DNA of 35,000 nucleotides from Neocallimastix lanati (nom. inval.) (taxonomy: Eukaryota; Neocallimastigomycota; Neocallimastigomycetes; Neocallimastigales; Neocallimastigaceae), in contig JACVTC010000017.1 in the NCBI GenBank assembly GCA_016946835.1, positions 300,001-335,000 of the forward strand, in the 5' to 3' direction. The notes beneath the pieces were generated by a model. That model was not told the origin of the DNA and ran no database searches. It saw only the letters and a program-made list of their open reading frames with translations. The translations under genes and the position numbers were made by a program. The first letter of the stretch is position 1. Each line of letters starts with the position of its first letter. Positions 23,815 to 34,100 of the stretch are shown here, piece after piece.

Positions 23815-24832
23815 TATAATATTACTATCATTTATATTAATTATTATTATTATTTTTTAATAATAATATCTCTATAGTAATTATTTTTTCTGCTAATGTT
23901 TTAAATACTATTGTTAATTTAATGTAAATTATAATTATTATTATTATTATTAGAAAGAATCAAATATATTATATATTTATTCTATTTTTTAATTATTAAT
24001 TCTTATTTTATATATATATGTATATTTTTCACTCTTTTTATTTGTTAATATTATAATAGTTTTTTAACAAGAAGTCTTCGAGTTATTTTATATTATCACT
24101 TTAATATTTTTAAAGGTAAAAAAAAAAAAAAAAAAAAATTAAAAAAATAAAATTTATCTGCTTTAATCAGTTTATTAATTAAAAATAATTATTATAATAT
24201 AAAAAATTTTTTTTCGTTTTTTGTAATAATTTATAATAATTTCATTATTATTATTATTATTATTATCAATATAAATAAAAAAAAAATAATAATAAAGTCA
24301 CTTCAATTTCAAAAAAGAAATATATTAGCCCTATAAGAGAAAAATACTATGATGAACCAAACAATTACTTACATTTACTTTCAAAAAAGATTGTAATAGT
24401 AAACACATTATTCATTGCTATTCCTACAGTAACTATTTTATTTATTAATATCAAAAAATATATATATAATAATATATAATAATTAAAAAAATAAAAAAAA
24501 AAAAAAAAAAAAAAAAATCATTAAATATATTATCATTAATAAATCTATTAAATATTTAAATATGTATATATATATTTATTTATATCAGTTTATTGCTATA
24601 GCAGCAACGATTATTATTTATTTAACGGATAGTAAAGTTAGAGAGGAATGCTCGTAAGTAATTAATTATTTTCAAAATATTTATATTAAATATTATGATA
24701 ATTTTTATAAGAAAAATATTTTAAAAATATTTCAAATATATATATGTATATTAAAAAATTATTATTATTATTAATTTATTATTATTATTATTATTATTAA
24801 AATATAAAAATATAAATATAAAAAATATACAT

Positions 24833-24868
<36 letters not shown>

Positions 24869-26616
24869 ATATAAGAATTTGGAGAGCTGATGATATGATG
24901 CTTTCTTTAAAAAATAATAAAGGGGAAAAGCTTTATTTAGTAGTCATTATTTTTGGATTTTTCATTATGATTTTCAACTTTATTTTTGGTTGTTTACTTA
25001 TCTTTGTTAAAGATGTTAATAAATATGGTGTTAAGGTTTGTTTTTATTTTTTTCTATTTTTTTTTTTTTTTTTTGTTCCTTTATACATATATATAATATT
25101 AATACATCAAAATTCAAAATATTCAATATAATTTATTTTAATTATATTAAATATAATAATAATAATAATTGAATTCTTGTAAACATTTTATATATATATA
25201 AATATATATATGTTTTAAAAAAAAAAAAAAATTAAAAAATTAAAAAATTTCTCTCAATATATATATATATATTTATTTTATTTTACTTATAATATATAAT
25301 TATAATTATATAAATATTTATATAAAAATAAATCAAAAAGTTTGAATGTCTTAGTGTTTCAATCATGATTTTAATATTTAATATTATTAATATTATTCTT
25401 CAAAAGAATGCAACAATTAAATCATCATATTTTGAGCCCAATAAAAATATTTATAGAGGTTTTCTTGATATTTATGAAAAGACTAAAGGTGGGAAAATAT
25501 TTTTCTCTTTTATTTTAATGTATATGTTTTTCTCCTCCATTATTTTACCAATAATTCATTATTACAATAATATACGTTCAAAAAATTATTATTTCCAAGA
25601 TGTAAGATTTAAAAAAAAAAAAAAAATAAATAAAATAAAATAAAAATAAAAATAAAATATATATATTTATAATTTAATAATAATAATTATAATAATAATT
25701 ATAATAATTATAATTATAATTATGTTCAATATATTTATTTATTTTTATAATATATATATATATAAATTATTTTTATTTTATTTTATAGCCAATAAATTCT
25801 GTTAGTTATTTCTATAAAGTTTTAAATAATCCATCACTAGTAAATGAATTAAGACAGATTGCCATTAAAGAGTTTTCTGTAGAAAATGTCTTATTTTGGG
25901 AAAATTATCGAATTCTAAAAAAAATGGTCTTTCGTTACCAACAAGAATATAAGAAAGCCAAAGAATTATGTGATGAAAATATTATCACACAATATGATTT
26001 TGAAAATTATTATTTTCAACAGTTACATAATAATTTTAGTACTAAATATAATGAAAGTAGTAATTCGGAGAACTTCATGGAAAATTATAATTATGATCCT
26101 AATATGCTAATTCCTAAAGAAATTTTACCCTATTTTATATCATTTTATCATATGTAAATATACTATATTAAATTTGAATTTTAAATTTAAATTTATATTA
26201 TATAAATATATAGATATATAGATATATAAATACATAGACATATAGATATAATGATATAGAGATATAAAGATATATAGACATAATTAAAATATATTTATTA
26301 ATAATTGAATGATTGAATGAATGAATTTTTATTTTTATTTATTTAATTAATTTATTCTAAATTTAATTATTTATATATATATATATATAATAAATATAAT
26401 AAATAATAATAAATAATAATAAATAGGTTTATTGATTATAATAGTCCATCTGTAGTAAACATATCAGGAATTTCAGAAAGAGAAATTTTTAACGAAATAA
26501 GTCTCAATCCAACTGTTGGAATCTTTGATTCTGCTAAAGATGAAGTTGTAGAAATGATGTATAATACCATATATCCAATACTTTTACGAAATAATAAGAA
26601 AAAATTATTAGTTTAA
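23081..26616 (+). CDS. Seven-transmembrane protein fused to a C-terminal RGS domain, copy 2 (12 exons)
   Basis: Hand-spliced exons: 23081-23101, 23177-23334, 23482-23581, 23721-23751, 23878-23923, 24060-24115, 24298-24428, 24589-24653, 24876-25035, 25341-25601, 25789-26153, 26427-26616. They total 1584 nt, 527 aa, and the intron phases (0,2,0,1,2,1,0,2,0,0,2) are the same as in copy 1. Shared blocks include SYI..QRNF, SLR.ILYY.FNIFK, FECLSVSI, and in the RGS domain EFSVENVLFWENY (hallmark at residues 375-381), QYDFE.YY, IPKEILPY and NPTVG. Seven hydrophobic segments match those of copy 1. Expected role: a membrane-bound GTPase-activating protein for G-alpha subunits with a sensory heptahelical part; ligand unknown. 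The acceptor of exon 2 was chosen at CAAG|GGT (23176) because the nearer AATAG (23202) would put a stop in frame. A 30-nt difference in exon 11 lengthens the loop after QYDFE. Confidence 0.88.
23767..23812. repeat. T46 homopolymer inside intron 4 of the second RGS gene
   Basis: Uninterrupted T46 starting 16 nt after the donor of exon 4 (23751/23752). The equivalent intron of copy 1 has only a short CT/T tract, so the tract has expanded since the duplication. Confidence 0.85.
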
Positions 26617-27884
26617 CATTCAACATAAAGAAAAATAATAAAATATTAATATTAATAAAAAATTAATAAAAAAAAAAAAAAATTAAAATAGAAATAAAAA
26701 ATAAAAAATAGAAAAAAAAAAAAAAAAAAAAAAAAAATTGCAATATTTTCATTTATTTATTAACTAATTTAATACGTTATTCATATTACCAAATTTAATC
26801 ATAATAATAATAATAATAACATATTACTAATCTTAATAATAATAATAATATTTATATTAAATAATATTAAATCAATATTATACCTATTAATAAAATATAT
26901 AAATAAAATGATACAACAAAATATAAATTTTATCATTATAATAGTAAATAATAATTATATTAACAGAAAAAATAAAAATAAAATAAAATAAAAATAAAGA
27001 TAAAAATACTAATAATTAATTTATTAATATTCAAGTAAAAATTATTTACAAGAAAAGTGTGATGAAAATAAATATTTTATTAATAAATTATGGGTACTAT
27101 AGATTGATTTTTATAAATATATTTATATATTTATATTTATATTTTAACGATTTAATTAAATGATAAATATAAAATAATATTAAAAGCGATTAATTAATAA
27201 ATTTTTTTAGTAAAATGAATTATAAATAGGAATCTTCTGAGTCTAATAAAATACTTTGGTTATTTGTTTAAATTTATTAATTGTGTATATACATAAATTT
27301 ATTTATCTTAATTGACTTTTTAAAATTGAATATTTTAATTTTTTTTAAAATATTTGTCATAGTGAATTACTATTTTTATTGATTAAGAATTTAAATATAA
27401 TATTTATTTGATTATTAATATTATTATTTTGATTTTACTTAAGAATTTATTCCAAGACTGAAAATACTTTATAAGATATAAACATATAAATAATTGTTAA
27501 AGTTCAACATAATATTTAAACTTTCATACATTAAAGTATTATAAATATTTATAATATTTGATTATGTAATAATTTGTATATAAAATATAAAAAGAAAATT
27601 TTTTTTTATGAAATTAATATTTTGAGTCTTTTTAAATATTTTATTAAATCATATAAATTAATAAATAATAAATAAAATTTAATTGAATAATAATACATTT
27701 TATAGTGTACACATCATATCTTTAACAATAATTTTTAAAATTAAAAATGTAGTATAAAATTAAAAAAGAAATATTTTATTAAAAATTAGAAAAAAAAAAA
27801 ATATTAACTTATAAAATTAGAATAAGATTATATTCATACAATATATCTATTTATTGTTTATTTATGTTAACACGTGTAGATTTT

Positions 27885-27926
<42 letters not shown>
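26617..27926. other. Gene-free intergenic region
   Basis: (AAT)n patches at 26800-26850, an A26 tract near 26712-26737, AT-rich filler, and a T39 tract at 27888-27926 that directly abuts the end of the helicase pseudogene. Composition from about 27030 on is less repetitive but shows no protein-like frame. Confidence 0.7.
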
Positions 27927-27927
<1 letters not shown>

Positions 27928-29372
27928 AATAATCGAATAGCACTTCGTATAATAAAAATTCTTGAATTGATCTTCTTTGTTTACAATAATTTTCTATATC
28001 GTTATTAGTAACGGTTTCTAATATTTGTTTCTTATTTAAATTTATAATATCATCATCATCAATATTATTATAATTATTATTGTTATCATTATTATTGTTA
28101 TCATTATTATTGTTATCATTAATAATTTTTACAAGATTTCATAAATCAAATGCATTTATTACACGATAATTTTTAGGAGATTTAAACAATGCCTCATTGT
28201 CATTATAACAAATAGTAAATATCATATTTTGTAATATCGAATATTTTTTATAAAAATTTTTTACAGCATTTCTTCGTTTCAGTATTTCGATGATTAACTT
28301 GCTTGTTATTTTGGCTTTTTTGATTTGCCAATTCACATTACCGAAGAGTTAAAATCATTGCATTTTTGCGTAGGGGTTAGTTATGATGTATGTTAATACG
28401 TTTATTAATCTCATTATAGTAATGCTATTTCATCATTTTGGGAAATGCTTTCTTCAGGCTTTTTTTTTTATTATTTCCCATTTCTTAATAGCTGACATAC
28501 ATTCATAATATTTATGCTCTCGGATAAAAATATCACTTCCAAATAATACTTTTATAATTGTTCCATCTTTATTCTCTTTACAATTGAATATATTTAAATT
28601 CTCCATCATATCTGTACATAACCTTTTATCACCAGTAATAAAAGTGAAATTCCATTGTTTTTCTTTACGTTCTTTACCGATTTCTTTCAAGCCTGGTTTA
28701 ACTAGTTTCACTAGACATGGAATTTCTTGAAAATTATCAAAGATTGGAGTGGCCGACATTAATAACACATGTCCATCCTTAATAGTATCAAAAAAGTTTC
28801 AGTATTTTAATATATATAATTTTGTTTCCAACCGAGTTCCTAAAATGGTGTATTTCATCAATAATAATCAGTCGATCATTGTACTCCTTCACTAATTATT
28901 CATCATTAAACAATGAAATAGATGTACAAAACGTAATATAGGTGTGGAATTCTATGTATATTTATTAATAAATTGTTGATGATAATTAGTAATTTCGGGT
29001 AATGGTTTAAGAAAATTAAAAGTATAGGAATACCATGAAGATTTTCATTGCTTGAATTCTAAAATAGATTCCTCGCATTTAATAAGAATAAGCGTTTTCT
29101 TTTCAATTACCTTAATGAATTTTAAAAGTATCCATAAAGCAGTAAACGATTTTCCAGTATCTGAAGAATGAGAGATTAAAAATCGTTTAATAGCATTATT
29201 ATCTGCACACATATACCGTACATCCAATACTTGATAATAACCTCATATGAACTTTTTTTCTTCAATTAATGAACTCATTGCTATTGACCTCTGTAAATTC
29301 TCTATAGTAATAAAGTTTATCAATACCAGGATATAATGTGCTTATTATTTTAATATCTTGTCTGTTTATTTA
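27927..29372 (-). pseudogene. Broken superfamily 2 helicase, large-DNA-virus/linear-plasmid-like
   Basis: Minus-strand frames in order: an N-terminal part from about 29372 (LYPGIDKLYYYREFTEV); 29233-29045 with a Walker A-like HSSDTGKSF in which the usual glycine-rich P-loop is altered; a Walker B box LIIIDEIHHFRN near 28880-28845; the motif III region LLMSATPIFDN at 28768-28736, with an open frame to 28454; then 28336-27927, open except for one TGA at 28138, with an Asn/Asp-rich stretch near 28130-28070. DEIH followed by SATP about 25-30 residues on is the signature of SF2 helicases. The ATPIFDN form with an N-terminal 'LISH..TGKS' box is typical of the D6/D11-type helicases of nucleocytoplasmic large DNA viruses and of yeast linear plasmids (family knowledge). 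Several stops and frameshifts show it is dead. Motifs IV-VI are not recognisable. Confidence 0.66.
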
Positions 29373-30283
29373 ATATTTTGTATTCTTTTTTATTTATATT
29401 ATATTGAAGTTATAAATTAATATAACAAATTCAAATTATAAATTAATATTTATTATAAGAATTATAATTTCTTGTTTATTATACCGTTGATCTATACTAA
29501 AATAAATATGGATTGATATTAAATTTTAAATAAAATAATAAAATGGTTTCATTAGGAAATCAATGGTTCGTAAATTCTGAAAGTTAAAATAATCATAATA
29601 GCAATAGTCTTTAGAAATTAAGAACAAACAAGGTTCTATAAATATATAATTGTATATTTATTACTTATTTGTATTTAATATATTTGATAAATTTCTTTTA
29701 ATTAAACGTTAATCTATAATTATAATCCTTATTCAGAACGTATTAATTTATTTTACTAAATTATATATAATTAAAATTTAATATTAATTTAATAATTAAT
29801 TTATTTTAATAATTTAATTAATATACATTTCCATGCATAATGATTTATATTTATAATATTAATATATAATAATTACTTTCTAACGCATTTAAATTTTATA
29901 TTTTTTATTATTATTGAGATTAATTTAATATTTATTGTAAATAAATGTATGATATATATTTCAATTATTTATATTCAATCTTAAATTGTATTTATGTTAC
30001 TTATTGCATTTTTCAGCGTTGACACTCCAACATTTAAAATTAAAATTTATATTTTAATAGTAAAAAAATGAAATATCAATAATAATAAGAAAATTTTTTC
30101 GTGTTATTTATTCAATAATTACTATTGCTAGTCATAAATAATATAATAAAAAATGATAAGAATAATTTATATAAGATAATATGGTATAAAATTAAGAATA
30201 TAAAATTAATGATAGATAATAAATTTTATTCAATTATGATTATTTATCCAAAAAATAAACAATTTTATATATATATATATATA

Positions 30284-30332
<49 letters not shown>

Positions 30333-31065
30333 TTATAGAGATTAATATTAAATGATAAAGTATCATTTTATTTTTTTATATTATAAATTTTCATATATCA
30401 TTTTATTCTTTTATATTATAAATTTTCATATTACATTATATACATAAATGTAATAATGCTAAAAAATAAATGTTAAAACGTTAACCAACAACTAATAACA
30501 ATTAATAAAAGTTTCATTATTTATATTTTATATTTTATTTAAAAATATTTTTTATTGTAATACATATATAAAAATCATTTTAATAATAAAATAATAATCA
30601 TAATAATATATATTATTATTTGTTATAACAAATTCATATCGTTATTTGTATGAAATTTAGTGATAATGAATACTTTTACGTTGACTTTCAAAATTTATAT
30701 ATACAATAATAAATGTATATATGTTTATCATAATTATATATAACTGCTAATTATATATAAATAAATTTAATAAAGAATTATTGGGTTGTTTAATAAAACT
30801 TTTCAATATTTATATTACAATTATTTTAAGTTAAAATTATAATACTTAAAAATATTTCAATATTCGAAAAATTATATATTAACTATATTGTAATAAATAT
30901 TCTTTTAAATAGAGTACATATATATATTAATTCCTTCATATTAAAGAACTACTGGAATTACTATAATTTGATAATTATTGTTTTATAATATCTGTTATAT
31001 ATGAATTAAAATAAATTATATAATATATAATAGGTTTATGAATATATTTTTAAAATTATAAAAAG
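29373..31065. other. Intergenic region, possible small relic near 29480-29640
   Basis: Just upstream (on the minus strand) of the helicase pseudogene, a frame of about 40 codons is open at roughly 29650-29530 (contains CYYDYFNFQNLRTIDFLMK). It could be a further relic of the same element, but it is too short to assign. A (TTA)n microsatellite lies at 30284-30331. Nothing else is seen. Confidence 0.5.
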
Positions 31066-32890
31066 AAATTTTAAAAAAATTAATATTTATCTTGTAATTA
31101 TTATATTTATTTATCAATTATTTATGATAATTATAGTATATATAATAATTTATTTATTTTTTTATTCCTTTTTTACAAATAGAATAACAACAACAACAAA
31201 TTAACAAAATTAAAGCTATAATCAAAACATTAAATGAGTATATTATACCCATTGCACCTTCACTATCAGAAGGTCCCTCATATTGCATATTACAAGTATT
31301 ATCTTTAAAACATATTTTAGAAGAGCATTCATCATCGGTTTTACATGTATCATGATATGGTTTTCCACAATACATATATGATCTTTTACCACCTAAGTAT
31401 ATGTCATCATAATGTACAATCGGATTTTCATCGTTAAAAACACAAACACTTTTAAGACATTTATTAGACAAACAATCTGAATTTGTAGTACAATTAGAAT
31501 AAAATAGCTTTTTTTCGCCATTACACTCCCCATATTAAAATTTATCACGAGGACATGTTTTAGTAATATACTTTTTCATTCTTCCATTTTCATCTGGGAA
31601 TTCAACAAAAAGCTCTCTGTATTCAAAGTCAGTCTTAGCACATAGATTATCTTTGCAGTAAAAGGCGACAAAAACCTCATTTTTTAACTTCATCTTTAGT
31701 TATATACGTAGGAACATCTTCGTAAAATAAACACTCACCATTAATAAAATGAATGCAAAAAATAATAATAAATATTGTTAAAAACTATTTTATTTTTCAT
31801 TGTTTGCTATTATACATAATTCTAATGTACATTTTATTAGTCTATTGAATATTTAGATATTTATTATTATAATAAAATCATTTTATTTATAACATAGTAT
31901 ATACATTAATATATATGTAATTACATTTAAGTATAATATTTAAAATTATTTAATTTTAATTTTTTTGTTAACTATAAACACATACAATTTCAGCTATGAG
32001 AAATGTACACTATAACTATTTATTGATATTGCATATTACAATAAACGAATAATGAAAATAAATAATAAATTTAATAATATTTATCATAGATAATATAAAC
32101 CAGAATAAAAGTAAACAGGAATTTTGATAAATAAATTATTTTCATTCTATATATCAATAAGTTGGTATATATTTTTCATTTATTTACTTTGACTGCTACG
32201 TAAGTTAATGAGCTTCTATTGTTTGTTCTCGATTTCAAGTTATTTTGATAAAGTTCAAATATAAAATATTGTATTACTTAGTAATCTCTACAATAATTTA
32301 CAACAATCACTGTTTTTACATAAAATCGACAATATTTACTTAATGGTAACTATGTTTATATTATGTTTAATTACAATAAACGTTCTTTTCATAAAATTCA
32401 ATTATTAATTTAAATGGAATTGAAAATAATATCTGAATTGTATTTACTAAAATGTTTCAATTATCATTTTAACGTAAAATAAATAATGAAGTATATTTGT
32501 GTTAATGTAAATAATAAATCAAACTTTATTTTTACAAATTATTACAAGTTTTTGAATATATATTATGTATATTATTCAATTTATTTTAATTAAATTATAT
32601 AAATAGTAAACAATTTTAATTCTCCATTATTTTAATATTTATTATTGTTCATATATTATATAAACGATATATTACAATTATTATTATATAAAATATTGTG
32701 TGTTAATTGCTTCAATTATTATTCTAAGAAGTTTCAAGAATTATTATGCATATTAAATATATAATTTGATTTCAATATACATAAATTTTATGTATTCAAT
32801 ATACACAATAGATATTTACAAATACATTTGTGTAAAACATTAACAATTTCAAAAAATATAAATTTGAAACTTTAATTAATATAGAATTCA
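31066..32890. repeat. Tandem duplication unit 1 (Cys-rich gene plus flanks)
   Basis: Collinear with 33350-35000. Similarity starts at 'AAAAAAATTAATATTTATCTT' just downstream of the gene's 3' end, runs through the gene and its upstream region ('ACAATTTCAGCTAT', 'GAATAATGAA', 'CAGAATAAAAGTAAACAGG', 'CAAACTTTATTTTTAC'), and resumes at about 32764-32880 ('TTTCAAAAAATATAAATT...GAAACTTTAA'). About 200 bp near 32560-32760 are absent from the second unit. Period is about 2.3 kb; the second unit runs off the window end. Confidence 0.8.
31154..31800 (-). pseudogene. Cys-rich secreted/membrane protein, frameshifted copy
   Basis: Starts at the ATG at 31800 by comparison with 34100. Relative to the other copy it has a 1-nt insertion after codon 5, a deletion of about 8 nt near codon 45 and an in-frame TAA near codon 90 (RDKF*YGEC). 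The N-terminal half is therefore broken. The C-terminal 105 codons (31471-31154) are open: C-x-D-x(n)-C-S-x-K-C repeats (DCLSNKC, DDECSSKIC), then GPSDSEGAMG, then a transmembrane segment (LIIALILLICCCCY) and a short basic tail KKGIKK. In the undamaged state the product would be a type I surface protein with an extracellular disulfide-rich region. I recognise the architecture as one found in anaerobic gut fungi; its function is unknown. It is not clear whether the distal part is still expressed from an internal start (the first codon at 31471 follows no signal peptide). Confidence 0.72.
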
Positions 32891-33349
32891 ATTAGAGTTT
32901 TTAAGTTAACACAAAAATAATTTTATAGATAGTCTTAAAATTAAGTACTAAAAAATACTAAAAATCGAATAAGACTTGATGGTGTGGAGATTAAATTTTT
33001 TCAGATAGTATTAGACCAAATAATTTGTGCTATTACAACATAAAATTATGTTAATTATATTTGTTTATAATATAAATTTTATCATTACTACTATCATAGA
33101 ATAAAAAACACTATAAAGTTCAATTATTAGTAAATAAATACTGCACTATTTAAAAATTATTATGTTCAATTTGATGAAATAAAGTTTTTTTTTATTAATT
33201 TTGTAATTTTCATAAAGTATACATATAATTAATAAATGAATAAATAAATAAAGTTAAGACAGTAATTATACATACCTTCCTATTCATTCTACTAATAATT
33301 ATTTAAATATTTTGAAATTAATATATTATGTATTGTAATTATATATAAT
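32891..33349. other. Spacer between the two duplication units
   Basis: AT-rich, with no protein-like frame on either strand and no RNA gene seen. Slightly less biased near 32960-33010. Confidence 0.6.
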
Positions 33350-33434
33350 AACTAAAAAAAATTAATATTTATCTTATAATTATTATATTTATTTATCAAT
33401 TATTTACGATAATTTTATAGTATATAGAATGTAT

Positions 33435-33515
33435 TTATTTTTTTATTTCTTTTTTACAAATAGAATAACAACAACAACAAACTAACAAAATTAAAGCTAT
33501 AATCAAAACATAAAA
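33435..33515 (-). pseudogene. Detached transmembrane tail of the Cys-rich gene
   Basis: In frame with the upstream CDS after its TAA: VLIIALILLVCCCCYSICKK and a short basic end before TAA at 33435-33437. It matches the intact tail at 31154-31240 nearly residue for residue, so the loss of the anchor is recent. Confidence 0.75.
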
Positions 33516-34100
33516 TTAGTATATCATACCCATTGCACCTTCACTATCAGAAGGTCCTTTATGTTGCATATTACAAGTATTATCTTCAAAACATATTTTA
33601 GAAGAGCATTCATCATCGGTTTTACATGTATCACCATACTGTTTCCCACAATACATGTATGATCTGCTACCACCTAAATATATGTCATCACAATGTACAA
33701 TTGGATTTTCATCGTTAAAAACACAAACATTTTTAAGACATTTATTGGACAAACAATCTGAATCTGCTGTACAGTTAGTATAAAATACTTGTCCCTCAGC
33801 ACATGATTTGCCATTACATTTTTCAGTTCCGATTTTATCACGCGCACATGTTTTAGTAATATACTTCTTCATTCTTCCATTTTCATCTGGAAATTCAGCA
33901 AAATATTCTGTGTAGCCATATTCAGTTTTACAACATAGATCATCTTTGCAATAAAAGGCGACAAAAGCGGCATTTTTTAACTTTAATACTTCATCTTTAG
34001 TTAGATACTTAGGAATATCCTCGTAAAATAAACTCTCACCATTAATAAAAGGAATGTATAAAATAATAATAAATATTGTTAAATATATTTTATTTTTCAT
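33516..34100 (-). CDS. Cys-rich secreted protein, truncated before its membrane anchor
   Basis: 194 codons from ATG (34100) to TAA (33516-33518). Residues 1-21 are a clear signal peptide (MKNK, then a hydrophobic core, NG/ES at the end). The mature part has many cysteines in pairs (CKDDLCC near 51-57, and later TCARDK, KCNGKSC, NCTADSDCLSNKCLKNVC, DDECSSKIC, NTC), suggesting an extracellular disulfide-bonded domain. The conserved GPSDSEGAMG juxtamembrane segment is followed by MIY and a stop. The stop is one base away from the serine codon in the sister copy (TAA versus TCA). Beyond it the same frame stays open through the transmembrane segment and ends at 33435 (221 codons if read through). 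The present product would be secreted rather than anchored, unless the stop is suppressed or a sequencing error. No introns needed. Function unknown; surface or recognition roles are speculation. Confidence 0.82.
   Translation of the reverse strand: MKNKIYLTIFIIILYIPFINGESLFYEDIPKYLTKDEVLKLKNAAFVAFYCKDDLCCKTEYGYTEYFAEFPDENGRMKKYITKTCARDKIGTEKCNGKSCAEGQVFYTNCTADSDCLSNKCLKNVCVFNDENPIVHCDDIYLGGSRSYMYCGKQYGDTCKTDDECSSKICFEDNTCNMQHKGPSDSEGAMGMIY

Noticed and set aside
27888-27926. T39 tract as the poly(A) tail scar of a retroposed helicase mRNA (minus strand)
   Set aside because: The position fits a 3' poly(A), but similar tracts occur all over the window and no target-site duplication was seen, so retroposition cannot be supported.
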